Assembly: GCA_963704585.1 (NCBI GenBank)
Contig: OY969919.1
Coordinates: 620,001-684,000, forward strand
Direction of reading: 5' to 3'
DNA from: Bog-756 sp963704585
GTDB taxonomy: Bacteria; Actinomycetota; Acidimicrobiia; Acidimicrobiales; RAAP-2
DNA: 64,000 nucleotides
The notes below the pieces were generated by a model. That model had not been told where the DNA came from, ran no database searches, and saw only the letters and a program-made list of their open reading frames with translations. Positions 15,611 to 23,900 of this stretch are shown piece after piece; position 1 is the first letter of the stretch; each line of letters opens with the position of its first letter. Made by a program: the position numbers and the translations under genes.

Positions 15611-16810
15611 GTGACGGTCACCAGCGAGAGCGACGTCTACTACGACCCCTACGACTTCGAGATCGACGCCGACCCCTATCCCGTCTGGCGGCGGCTGCGG
15701 AACGAGGCGCCGCTCTACTACAACGAGAAGTACGACTTCTACGCGCTGAGCCGGTGGGACGACGTGGAGCGCGGCCTGCTCGACTGGGAGACGCTGCGGT
15801 CGGGCAAGGGGTCGGTCCTCGAGCTGATCCGGGCGAACATCGAGATCCCCTCCGGCGCGATCCTCTTCGAGGACCCTCCGGCCCACCACGTCCACCGCGC
15901 GCTCATGTCGCGCGTCTTCAACCCGCGCCGGATGAACGACCTCGAGCCCAAGGTGCGGGAGTTCTGCCGGCGCTCGCTCGACCCGTTGGTCGGCAGCGGC
16001 GGGTTCGACTTCGTCCACGACCTCGGCGCGCAGATGCCCATGCGGACCATCGGCTACCTCCTCGGGATCCCCGAGCAGGACCAGCAGACGATCCGCGACC
16101 ACCTCGACGAGGGCCTCCGCCTCGAGGAAGGTCAGGAGGGGACGTTCCGCGCCGGGGACATGGCGACCGGCGACCTCTTCGCCGAGTACGTCGACTGGCG
16201 CGAGCACCACCCCTCCGACGATCTCATGACCCAGCTGCTCAACGCCGAGTTCGAGGACGAGACGGGCACCGTCCGCCGGCTCACCCGCGACGAGGTGCTG
16301 ACCTACGTCAACCTGCTCGCCGGTGCGGGGAACGAGACCACCACCCGCCTCATCGGCTGGACCGGCAAGCTCCTCGCCGAGCACCCGGACCAGCGCCGCG
16401 AGATCGTGGCGGACCGCTCGCTCATCCCCAACGCGATCGAGGAGATCCTGCGCTACGAGGCGCCCTCCCCCGCCCAGGCGCGTTGGGTGGCCCGCGACGT
16501 CGAGCACCACGGGGGAACCGTCCCCGAGGGGAGCATCCTGCTCCTCCTCAACGGGTCGGCCAACCGCGACGAGCGCCACTTCCCCGATCCCGACCGCTTC
16601 GACGTCCACCGGGACGTCGGGCGCCATCTGAGCTTCGGCCACGGCATCCACCTCTGCCTCGGAGCGGCGCTCGCCCGCCTCGAGGGCCGGGTCGCCCTCG
16701 ACGAGGTCGTCCAGCGCTTCCCGGACTGGGAGGTCGACTGGGAGCGTGCCGAACCGACCCACACGTCGGTCGTGCGCGGCTGGGACGCGTTGCCGGTCGT
16801 CACCCCCTGA
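15611..16810 (+). CDS. Cytochrome P450 (paralogue)
   Basis: A 399-residue P450. The I-helix GAGNETT, ExxR (EEILR) and haem loop FGHGIHLCLG with Cys349 are intact. Much of the sequence matches the P450 at 12881, including the unusual N-terminal DPYD-(F/V)-x-I-(D/T)-A-DPYPV segment. The main differences lie in substrate-contact regions (IPSGAILFEDPP versus LPPGVFIFEDPP, and the B-C and F-G loops). GTG 15611 is preceded by GGAAGGAG. It lies 64 nt after the SDR stop and probably belongs to the same transcript. Confidence 0.96.
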   Translation: MTVTSESDVYYDPYDFEIDADPYPVWRRLRNEAPLYYNEKYDFYALSRWDDVERGLLDWETLRSGKGSVLELIRANIEIPSGAILFEDPPAHHVHRALMSRVFNPRRMNDLEPKVREFCRRSLDPLVGSGGFDFVHDLGAQMPMRTIGYLLGIPEQDQQTIRDHLDEGLRLEEGQEGTFRAGDMATGDLFAEYVDWREHHPSDDLMTQLLNAEFEDETGTVRRLTRDEVLTYVNLLAGAGNETTTRLIGWTGKLLAEHPDQRREIVADRSLIPNAIEEILRYEAPSPAQARWVARDVEHHGGTVPEGSILLLLNGSANRDERHFPDPDRFDVHRDVGRHLSFGHGIHLCLGAALARLEGRVALDEVVQRFPDWEVDWERAEPTHTSVVRGWDALPVVTP

Positions 16811-16833
16811 GGCCGGTGGCCGGGCGCCCCTCC

Positions 16834-16847
16834 GGCACGGCCGTGCC
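16834..16847. other. 14-bp palindrome in a convergent gap
   Basis: GGCACGGCCGTGCC is perfectly self-complementary between the convergent stops at 16810 and 16851. It lacks a loop and a T tract, so a terminator role is uncertain. Confidence 0.25.
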
Positions 16848-16850
16848 CCG

Positions 16851-18476
16851 CTAGGCGCCGTCGCGCCGGAGGAGGAGGACGCCCGAGGGCGTGCCGCCGC
16901 CAGAGGTCACGACTGCGGTGCGGGCACCGGGCACCTGCCGCGCACCGGCGTCGTGACGGAGCTGTACGACCGCCTCGTAGAGGAAGCCGAAGCCGTGTGT
17001 TCGGCCCTCGGACAGCTGGCCGCCGTGGGGGTTGACCGGGACATCCCCGTCGAGCGCGATACGGCGCCCGTCGTCGATCCAGTCCTTGGCCTCCCCGAGC
17101 CCGCAGAAGCCGAGCGCCTCGAGCCACGACACCGCGTTGAAGGTGAAGCCGTCGTAGACGAGCGCGACGTCGACGTCTTCGGGCCGGAGCGCCGTGCGCG
17201 TCCAGAGGTGGGCCGACTGCCCGAGGACCTGCGGCTCGTGGGTGACGGTGTCCTGGTCCCAGGAGATGCGCTCCGCGATCTGCGTGCCCACCGCCTCGAT
17301 CCTGACCGCGGGCCTCGGCAGGTCGGGCGCGACGGCCGCATCGGAGACCACGACGGCGATCGAGCCGTCGCAGGGCACGTCGCAGTCGTAGAGGCCGAAC
17401 GGGGACGAGATCGGCCGTGCGGCGTAGTAGTCGTCGAGCGTCATCGGCTCGCGGTAGATGGCCGCCGGGTTCCGCGCGGCATTGGTGCGGCCGTTGACCG
17501 CGATGCGCCCGAGCAGCTCACGCGTCGCGCCGTAGCGGTGGAGGTACTGGCTCGCGTTGACCGCGATCCAGTTGGCCGCCGACATCGCTCCGAACGGCGA
17601 CCGCCACTGTGCCTGGCCGCCGGCCCGGCCGCCACCGCCGGCGCGCAGACCCATCGCCGCGTGGGTGGACTCCCACACCGTCCGGAAGCAGAGCACGTGG
17701 CGACAGAGCCCCGCCGCCACCGCGAGCATCGCCGCGATGACCGCCCCGCCCGGTCCCGGGAGCTCCATCCCGCCGTTGACCCAGGTGGGGTGGAGTCGCA
17801 GCGCCTCCTCGACCGCGGTCACCCCGCCCTCGCTCATGCCGAAGCCGACCGGGCCCGGGTAGGTCGAGAGCCCGTCGATCTCCTCGAGCGCGAGCCCGGC
17901 GTCGGCCACGGCGGCCAGGCAGGCGTCCATGGTGAGCGAGAGCGGGTCGACCATGAGCCGCCGGCCGATCACGGAGCGCCCGACACCGGAGAGCACGGAC
18001 CGGTGCTCGAAGCGCTCGCCGCTCACCGGCGGGCGCACGGCCGGGCGTCGCGTGTCGGGCACCACGTCGGCGGCGTCGGGCTCGCCCGCCGGCTCGAACA
18101 GCGGGAGCCACACGTCCTCGGCCTGCTCGAAGTGGACCGCCACCCGCTGGCCCACCCGGACCTCCGCCGGTTCGCATCCGATCACGTTGGTCGTGAGGTG
18201 GACCGACGGGTCCTCGTCGAGGGCCACGTTGGCGATGGCGTACGGCGGCGCGGGATCGGGCACCCACGGATGTGCGTTGACGGTCACGCCGACGACGGTG
18301 GCCCGGCCCGAGACGACGACCGGCGCGTGCGAGCGGCTCCGGCACCGCGGGCAGATCGGGACCGGCGGGTGCACGAGCGCGCCGCAGTCTGCGCACCCCT
18401 GGATCCGCAGCCTCCCGTCCTCGCCCGAGCGCCAGAACCACGCCGTCTCGGGGGTGAGCTCGGGAAGCGGCCTCAT
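16851..18476 (-). CDS. DUF35 zinc-ribbon/OB-fold fused to a thiolase-like (Ltp2-type) domain
   Basis: A 541-residue fusion. Residues 28-45 are a zinc ribbon (Cys28, Cys31, Cys42, Cys45), residues ~50-135 an OB fold, and residues ~155-541 a thiolase-superfamily domain. Where the thiolase nucleophile Cys should be, the sequence reads LPGPGGAVIAAM, so the Cys is missing. The distal region keeps VNPHGGQLSEGRTHGFGF. In steroid side-chain degradation, Ltp2 is a thiolase-like aldolase lacking that Cys and working with the DUF35 domain of ChsH2. This protein could be the same machine in one chain, cleaving a beta-hydroxyacyl-CoA by retro-aldol reaction; that is inference. It follows the ABC transporter genes, 88 nt after the lipoprotein gene. 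Confidence 0.85.
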   Translation of the reverse strand: MRPLPELTPETAWFWRSGEDGRLRIQGCADCGALVHPPVPICPRCRSRSHAPVVVSGRATVVGVTVNAHPWVPDPAPPYAIANVALDEDPSVHLTTNVIGCEPAEVRVGQRVAVHFEQAEDVWLPLFEPAGEPDAADVVPDTRRPAVRPPVSGERFEHRSVLSGVGRSVIGRRLMVDPLSLTMDACLAAVADAGLALEEIDGLSTYPGPVGFGMSEGGVTAVEEALRLHPTWVNGGMELPGPGGAVIAAMLAVAAGLCRHVLCFRTVWESTHAAMGLRAGGGGRAGGQAQWRSPFGAMSAANWIAVNASQYLHRYGATRELLGRIAVNGRTNAARNPAAIYREPMTLDDYYAARPISSPFGLYDCDVPCDGSIAVVVSDAAVAPDLPRPAVRIEAVGTQIAERISWDQDTVTHEPQVLGQSAHLWTRTALRPEDVDVALVYDGFTFNAVSWLEALGFCGLGEAKDWIDDGRRIALDGDVPVNPHGGQLSEGRTHGFGFLYEAVVQLRHDAGARQVPGARTAVVTSGGGTPSGVLLLRRDGA

Positions 18477-18525
18477 CCTCGGTGCCCGCGCACGCGGCGC
18501 GGGCCGCTCGGAGGATCGCCCGCGT

Positions 18526-18553
18526 GCCGGGGCGGGCGGGCGCCCACCCCGGC
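18526..18553. terminator. Strong GC hairpin after the lipoprotein gene
   Basis: GCCGGGG and CCCCGGC arms (7 bp) with a GC-rich 14-nt loop lie 12 nt beyond the stop of the 18565 gene. No T tract is present, so it may attenuate transcription between the transporter and the downstream fusion gene. Confidence 0.4.
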
Positions 18554-18564
18554 GACGGACGTGC

Positions 18565-19815
18565 TCAATGCGCGGCGGAGACGGTCTTGCCCGGGATCAC
18601 CGTGCCGCAGATCGGGTCGGCACCCTGCACGAGCAGGAAGCTCCCCCCACTCGCCTTCGTCATGTAGAAGCAGTTGCCGGGACCGTTGACGATCCCGGTG
18701 CGCTGCCCCATGTCGAGCGTGTGGGACCCGAGCAGGCCGGCCGCGTTGAACGCTTTGAGGCCGGCGAGCGCGCTGACCAGCTGGCTGGACGTCGGGACGC
18801 CGCCGGCCGCCTTCAGGCCGTCGAGGAAGAGCGCCACGGACGTGTAGCCCGCGTACTCCGCGTACGTCGGGTCGTGGGTGACCCCGGCCTTCGAGAGCAT
18901 CTGCTGGAACTGCTGGGTTGCCGCGGTGTGCATCTCGACCGGCTCGAAGGTCGAGAGGAAGTAGACGCCCTGGGCCTCCAGGGTCGCGTTGGGGCCCGCC
19001 TGCTCGAGGTCCCCGCCGTAGCCGGTCGGGAGGACGGCGACCTTCACGTTGACCCCCTCCTGCTTGAGGGCGGTGAGCAGCGCGAACGAGGTGTTGGGGT
19101 CGGTCTCGGAAACAAAGCCGTCGATGCCGGCCGACTTCATCGCGATCGCGACCGGCTGCACGTTGGTGCCGCCGAAGGGGAACGCGCCGTTCACGTAGCC
19201 GGCCTTGAGCCCCGCCTCGGTCACCGAGATGCCGACGGCCTGTGCGGACTCGGACGAGGCCGGGGAGACCGAGTAGCCGAGCGAGCCCACGTTGGTCGCC
19301 CCCTCGAGCTTGAAGAAGCTCCCCGGCGTGGTCGTGACCTTGGTCGTGTCGAGCGGGCCGAAGACCGAGAACATGTTGGTCGAGGTCATCCACTCGGGAC
19401 CGTCCTCGGCCACGCCGACCACCGGCACGCCCTGCTGGGTGAGCCACGGCGCCGCGGAGAAGGTCAGTGACGAGACGGAGACCACGGCGTCGACGTGGTC
19501 CTGCTGGACGAGCTGCTGGGCGGCCGAGAGCGCCTGGGTCGGGTTCGTCCCGGTGTCGGCCACCACGTACTTGACCGTGTACCCCTCCGATTTGGCGAGG
19601 GCCACACCGGCCTGCACGCCCATCGGCGAGGTCTTGTTGCCCGAGGCGGCCGGCCCGGTCAGGTCGGTCAGCACGCCGAGCGTGAAGACGTGCGAGCTGC
19701 CGCTACCGCCTGACCCCGTGGTCGTCGTCGGGGACGAGGACGAGGAGCTGCAGGCGGCCGCCAGCAGGGCGAACAGCGCGAGCAGGCCGGCAGCGATCCG
19801 CTGATGTCGTTTCAT
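18565..19815 (-). CDS. Branched-chain-amino-acid-type ABC transporter substrate-binding lipoprotein
   Basis: A 416-residue extracytoplasmic binding protein. A lipoprotein signal MKRHQRIAAGLLALFALLAAAC places the acylated Cys at residue 22, followed by a Ser/Thr/Gly linker to about residue 42. The Leu/Ile/Val-binding fold starts VFTLGVLTDLTGPAASGN and continues with the typical ALSAAQQLV helix. ATG 19815 has GGAGGAAA upstream. It forms one leftward unit with the fused permease and fused ATPase genes. LivK-like proteins in actinobacteria often bind aromatic or organic acids rather than amino acids, so in this catabolic setting the ligand may be a growth substrate; this is inference. Confidence 0.93.
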   Translation of the reverse strand: MKRHQRIAAGLLALFALLAAACSSSSSSPTTTTGSGGSGSSHVFTLGVLTDLTGPAASGNKTSPMGVQAGVALAKSEGYTVKYVVADTGTNPTQALSAAQQLVQQDHVDAVVSVSSLTFSAAPWLTQQGVPVVGVAEDGPEWMTSTNMFSVFGPLDTTKVTTTPGSFFKLEGATNVGSLGYSVSPASSESAQAVGISVTEAGLKAGYVNGAFPFGGTNVQPVAIAMKSAGIDGFVSETDPNTSFALLTALKQEGVNVKVAVLPTGYGGDLEQAGPNATLEAQGVYFLSTFEPVEMHTAATQQFQQMLSKAGVTHDPTYAEYAGYTSVALFLDGLKAAGGVPTSSQLVSALAGLKAFNAAGLLGSHTLDMGQRTGIVNGPGNCFYMTKASGGSFLLVQGADPICGTVIPGKTVSAAH

Positions 19816-19894
19816 GGCGTGGTTTCCTCCGGGTGGTCGAATTTGGGGGACTGCACTGTCGGTTGCACGGTCGGTCGGTCGGGCGGGCGGCCGG

Positions 19895-21580
19895 TCACGA
19901 GGCCGCCATCATGCCGTCGCCGAGGTAGTGCTGGAGCACCTCGGCCTGGGCCTGTTCTGCCGGGCCGTGCCATGCCACCGTGCCGCGCTGGAGGACCAGG
20001 CACTCGTCCGCGAAGGAGAGGGCGCGGTGGATGTACTGCTCGGCCATCATGACCGTGACACCCGCCTGCCGGGCGCGCTCGAGGCCTTCGAAGACCGCGT
20101 CGACCATGAGCGGTGCGAGCCCGAGCGAGAGCTCGTCGGCGACGAGCAGCGAAGGGGAGAGCGCCAGGGCGCGGGCCAGCGAGACCATCTGCTGTTCGCC
20201 GCCGGAGAGCCGGCGGGCGGGCTGGGCCATGAGCCGGCCGAGCTGCGGGAAGACCTCGAGGACACGGTCGACCCCGGCCCGCCGCTCGCGCCGGCCGGCG
20301 ATCGTCTGGGTCGCGAGCCGGAGGTTCTCGGCCACCGTGAGGTCGCGGAAGACGCCCCGACCCTCCGGCAGGAGCACCAGCCCGCGCCGGCGGACCCGGT
20401 GCGCGGGCCAGCCGGTGACGTCCTCCCCCGCGAAGGCCACGCTTCCCGTCGCCGGGACGAGCCCGGCCAGTGCACGGGCGAGCGTGCTCTTCCCCGCGCC
20501 GTTGGCACCGAGGACCGCGAGCGCCGATCCCCTCCGCAACTCGAACGACACGCCCGAGAGGCCGAGCGCGTCGCCGTAGCGCACGGTGAGGTCCCGCACG
20601 GCGAGGAGCGTGGGTGCCACGTCGCCGGCAGACGGCGCGCCCGACGGTGCAGCGGCCACCGCGGCCGGCACCGGAGCGGACGCGGCGCCCACGACGCCGG
20701 ATCCGGACGACTCGCCCACGGCGCCGGTCCCCGGTGCGCCGGTCGTGCCCGGTGCGACCGGCGCGACCGGTTCGCGATCCGGGAGCTCCTCACCCAGGTA
20801 CGCGGCCCGCACCGCCGGGTCCGCGCGGACCTCCCTCGGCGTCCCCCGCGCGATGAGGAGGCCGAAGTCGAGCACCGAGATCGACTCGCACACGCGCATC
20901 ACGAGGTCGACGTCGTGCTCGACCAGCAGCACGGAGATACCGCGCTCGGCGGCCAACCGGGTCACGACCGACTCGAAGCGCGCGGTGTCTGCGAGGTCGA
21001 GACCGGAGGAGGGCTCGTCGAGCAGGAGCACGGTGGGCGACGAGGCGAGGGCCCGGCCCAGCTCGACGAGGCGGGCGAGCCCGAGCGGGAGGCCGGCGGC
21101 CTGGCGTGACGCCTGCGCCTCGAGCCCGAGGAGGTCGAGCAGCTCGTCGACTGCGGCGGACTCCGCCGGATCCGTCGGCCAGAGGCTGCCGATGGCGAAG
21201 AGGTCCGACCAGACGCGGTGCCGTGCGTGCTTGGCCCGGAAGGCGACGACCAGGTGGTCGCGGACCGTGAGCCCGAGGAAGAGCTCCGGATGCTGGAACG
21301 TGCGGGCGAGCCCGAGGTCCGCGCGATGCTGCGGCCGCCGGTCGGTCACGTCCTCGCCCGCCAGGGACACCGTGCCCCGGGTCGGGCGGATGAGCCCCGA
21401 GACCACGCCGAAGAGGGTGCTCTTGCCGGCACCGTTCGGCCCCACCAGGCCGACGATCGCGCCCGGCGGGACCTCGAGGTCGACGTCGGCGAGCGCGGCC
21501 ACGCCCCCGAACCGGACGGACACGCCCGAGCAGGCGAGACGGGGTCCGTCCGCCACGACCGGGTCCTCCGCGGCGCTCAC
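19895..21580 (-). CDS. ABC transporter ATP-binding protein, LivG-LivF fusion
   Basis: A 561-residue protein with two complete nucleotide-binding domains. Domain 1 (residues ~15-250) has Walker A GPNGAGKST (47-55), Walker B VLLLDEP and the LivG-type FQHPELF. Its signature loop is degenerate (LPLGLARLVEL instead of LSGGQ-like). A ~75-residue Ala/Gly/Pro/Thr linker follows. Domain 2 has GANGAGKST, the intact signature LSGGEQQ and LLVADELSLGL as in LivF. LivG and LivF are normally separate proteins. GTG 21580 overlaps the permease stop (GTGA), so the fused ATPase is translationally coupled to the fused permease. It would power import of the ligand bound by the 18565 lipoprotein. Confidence 0.93.
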   Translation of the reverse strand: MSAAEDPVVADGPRLACSGVSVRFGGVAALADVDLEVPPGAIVGLVGPNGAGKSTLFGVVSGLIRPTRGTVSLAGEDVTDRRPQHRADLGLARTFQHPELFLGLTVRDHLVVAFRAKHARHRVWSDLFAIGSLWPTDPAESAAVDELLDLLGLEAQASRQAAGLPLGLARLVELGRALASSPTVLLLDEPSSGLDLADTARFESVVTRLAAERGISVLLVEHDVDLVMRVCESISVLDFGLLIARGTPREVRADPAVRAAYLGEELPDREPVAPVAPGTTGAPGTGAVGESSGSGVVGAASAPVPAAVAAAPSGAPSAGDVAPTLLAVRDLTVRYGDALGLSGVSFELRRGSALAVLGANGAGKSTLARALAGLVPATGSVAFAGEDVTGWPAHRVRRRGLVLLPEGRGVFRDLTVAENLRLATQTIAGRRERRAGVDRVLEVFPQLGRLMAQPARRLSGGEQQMVSLARALALSPSLLVADELSLGLAPLMVDAVFEGLERARQAGVTVMMAEQYIHRALSFADECLVLQRGTVAWHGPAEQAQAEVLQHYLGDGMMAAS

Positions 21581-23634
21581 TGGCCGGTCTCCACGCCGAC
21601 GCTCCCCCGGCGGGACGGTGCGGCCCCGGCATCGGCGGTCGCCGCGACGCCGTTCTGGCCGCCGGCGGCCGGCCGGCCCGGCGGACCGGTCGACGCGTCT
21701 CGCCCCTTCGCCGCGGCACCCGCGGCGAGCCGGCCGAGCTCGCGCAGCTGCCGACCGGTCTGGACCACCACCCCGTCGGGGTTCCGCGCCACCATGACCG
21801 CACCGAGCCCGAAGAGGAGCGCGGGCACCTCGAGCCAGCGTGTGGGGAGATAGGTGCGGAAGACCGCCGGAAGCAGCGAGAAGACCAGGCCGCTGAGCGC
21901 GGCGGCGAGGATCGAGCGGATCCCGAGCGTCACGACGACCGCCAGCCACACCAGCCCGGCGAAGGTCTCGTACGACGAGGGCTGCGCGACGCCGGCGTCA
22001 AGGGCGAGGAAGCCGCCGCCGACCGCCGCGACGAATGCGGCGAGCGCGCCCACGATGACCTTGAGCTGCACGACGCTGAGCCCGAGGGTGCGCGAGGCGG
22101 CCTCGCTGTCGCGCACCGCGGTGAGGGCCATGCCGCTCGTCGAGCGACGCAGGTTCACGATGAGCAGCGCGAAGAGGCCGAAGACGGCGACCGCGAGGTA
22201 GGTGAAGGCGAGATCGCTCGACGCGAAGCCCGGCCGTGAGAGGTCGACGCCGAGGCCGCCCTGGAGGAAGCGGTTCTGGTCGAAGACGAGCGTCTCGGCC
22301 AGCAGGCCGAACGTGAGCGTGCCGAGCGCGACGTAGAGCTGGCCGAGCCGGATGGTGAGCGCGCCCATCACCGCGCCGACCGCCGCCGCGACGATCCCGC
22401 CGAGCACGACGGCGAGCAGCACGGGAAGGTGGCCGAGGGTCGCGAACTGGGCGGTGGCGATCGCACCGACCCCCGCGAAGACGGCCTGCGAGAGCCAGAG
22501 CATCCCACCCTCCCCGGTCACCACCGTGAAGGTCAGGAAGGTGATCGAGAAGCACACACCGGTGGCCACCACCCCGAGCCAGTAGGCGTTGCCGCTGACA
22601 GCGAGCGGTACGAGCGCCACGAGAGCGAAGGCCACGAGGCTTCCCATCGTGCCTCCGCCACGCACGCCTGCGGCGCTGCCCGCGAGCGTCGTCGGCGTCT
22701 GGCTGGCCGGACGGATCGCGCGGTCGATGGGCCCGCCCATCCCGTCGTCTTCACGATCGCCGGCCCTCGCCCGCACCGCGTAGATCACGAGGAAGACGAA
22801 CATTACGGCGAAGGGCACGCTCGGCAGGATGTCGGCCGTCCACGCGCTGTTGACCGGCAGGTACTCGGTGATGATGTCGGTCAGCACGCCCATCGCGAGC
22901 GAGACGACGACCGCGCCGACCAACGAGCGGAGCCGGGCCGCGACGACCGCGGCGAACGCGGCGGCCATCAGCGTCGTCATGCCGACGGTGGTCAGCCCGT
23001 TGGACGGTGCGACGAGGATGCCGGCGAGGCCCGCAAGCGTGGCGCTCACCATCCAGGCACCGAGGGCCACCCGGCCGGGGTTGGTGCCGACCAGCGAGGC
23101 CATCGCTTCGGAGTCGACCACCGCCCGCACGCGCAGCCCCACATCGGTCAGACGGAGGACGACCGTGCCGAGCACGACGACCAGGACGAGGAACCCATAG
23201 GTGAGCACCTGGTCGGTGGTGATGGGCGCCCCGAACAGGTGGAAGGGCCGGTCGCTCGGGAGCGCGAGCCCCGGTGCGGCGGTGATCGACTGCGTCCCGA
23301 GGAGCATGTCCGCGACCGGCGGCAGCGCCACCGAGAGCCCGATCGTGGTCACGAGCTTCACGAGCGTGGACTGGCCGCGGATGAACCGGAACAGCACGAA
23401 GTAGAGCAGCGCGCCGAGCGCCGGGCCGGCGACGAGGATCGAGACCGCACCCGACGTGGTGGTCGGCCACCCGTGCTGCGAGTTGAGCCAGTAGTAGAAA
23501 CGGGCGACGACGTACGCCATGGACCCGAAGGCGAAGTTGAGCACGCCGGCCGAGACGTAGGTGACGACGAGTCCCGCCGAGGCGATGGCGTAGATCGCAC
23601 CCAGTGCCAGCCCGGCCAGGACGTACTGCGTCAT
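21577..23634 (-). CDS. ABC transporter permease, LivH-LivM fusion
   Basis: A 685-residue integral membrane protein with two permease domains. Residues 1-~290 are LivH-like (start MTQYVLAGLALGAIYAIASAGLVVTY, then VLNFAFG). After a hydrophilic stretch (~290-330), residues ~330-640 are LivM-like (FLTFTVVTGEGGMLWLSQ, VALGTLTFGLLAE, and the cytoplasmic coupling segment ALTAVRDSEAASRTLG). The LivH half has the equivalent RAVVDSEAMASLVG. The tail after ~640 is a disordered Gly/Ala/Pro region. The first gene of the transporter operon, it has a good promoter at 23726-23753 and a leader of about 85 nt. Confidence 0.93.
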   Translation of the reverse strand: MTQYVLAGLALGAIYAIASAGLVVTYVSAGVLNFAFGSMAYVVARFYYWLNSQHGWPTTTSGAVSILVAGPALGALLYFVLFRFIRGQSTLVKLVTTIGLSVALPPVADMLLGTQSITAAPGLALPSDRPFHLFGAPITTDQVLTYGFLVLVVVLGTVVLRLTDVGLRVRAVVDSEAMASLVGTNPGRVALGAWMVSATLAGLAGILVAPSNGLTTVGMTTLMAAAFAAVVAARLRSLVGAVVVSLAMGVLTDIITEYLPVNSAWTADILPSVPFAVMFVFLVIYAVRARAGDREDDGMGGPIDRAIRPASQTPTTLAGSAAGVRGGGTMGSLVAFALVALVPLAVSGNAYWLGVVATGVCFSITFLTFTVVTGEGGMLWLSQAVFAGVGAIATAQFATLGHLPVLLAVVLGGIVAAAVGAVMGALTIRLGQLYVALGTLTFGLLAETLVFDQNRFLQGGLGVDLSRPGFASSDLAFTYLAVAVFGLFALLIVNLRRSTSGMALTAVRDSEAASRTLGLSVVQLKVIVGALAAFVAAVGGGFLALDAGVAQPSSYETFAGLVWLAVVVTLGIRSILAAALSGLVFSLLPAVFRTYLPTRWLEVPALLFGLGAVMVARNPDGVVVQTGRQLRELGRLAAGAAAKGRDASTGPPGRPAAGGQNGVAATADAGAAPSRRGSVGVETGQ

Positions 23635-23725
23635 CGTGGACTCCGCTCCCCCTCCTCCACCACGGCTGCTCCGGGGACCCGGATCTCCCGCGTGCCAGAA
23701 TCACGCTATCGATGGCGAGAATCGA

Positions 23726-23753
23726 ACTCTACCAAGTGGGATCCGCTGGTCAA
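23726..23753 (-). promoter_or_regulatory. Predicted promoter of the ABC transporter operon
   Basis: Minus strand: TTGACC (complement of 23748-23753), 16-nt spacer, TAGAGT (complement of 23726-23731). The predicted start site is near 23719, 85 nt before the permease ATG. Confidence 0.55.
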
Positions 23754-23801
23754 GGGCCGCGGAACGGGTCGCGCAGAGGGTCCCGGAGGGCGCGCCGGAG
23801 A

Positions 23802-23831
23802 TTGACGGATGACGCCGGCCTCCGGTACCTT
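23802..23831 (+). promoter_or_regulatory. Predicted promoter of the 23901 acyl-CoA dehydrogenase operon
   Basis: TTGACG (23802-23807), 18-nt spacer, TACCTT (23826-23831), inside the 266-nt divergent gap. The rest of the gap holds no gene; AGGGAGGGG at ~23862 precedes an out-of-frame ATG at 23872 that I do not consider real. Confidence 0.5.
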
Positions 23832-23900
23832 GCGGCGCCGTCACCCGCGGCAGGGAGGGGAACCGAGCGCGATGGCCGCAGCGAGACCGTCGGGGCGACC

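Noticed and set aside
19868..19882. CGGT tandem repeats before the lipoprotein gene
   Set aside because: Only a few 4-nt units in a GC-rich gap; too short to call a functional repeat.
23872..23900. ATG at 23872 with a strong AGGGAGGGG upstream
   Set aside because: It is out of frame with the acyl-CoA dehydrogenase and its frame shows no protein pattern; ATG 23901 leads directly into the first conserved helix.
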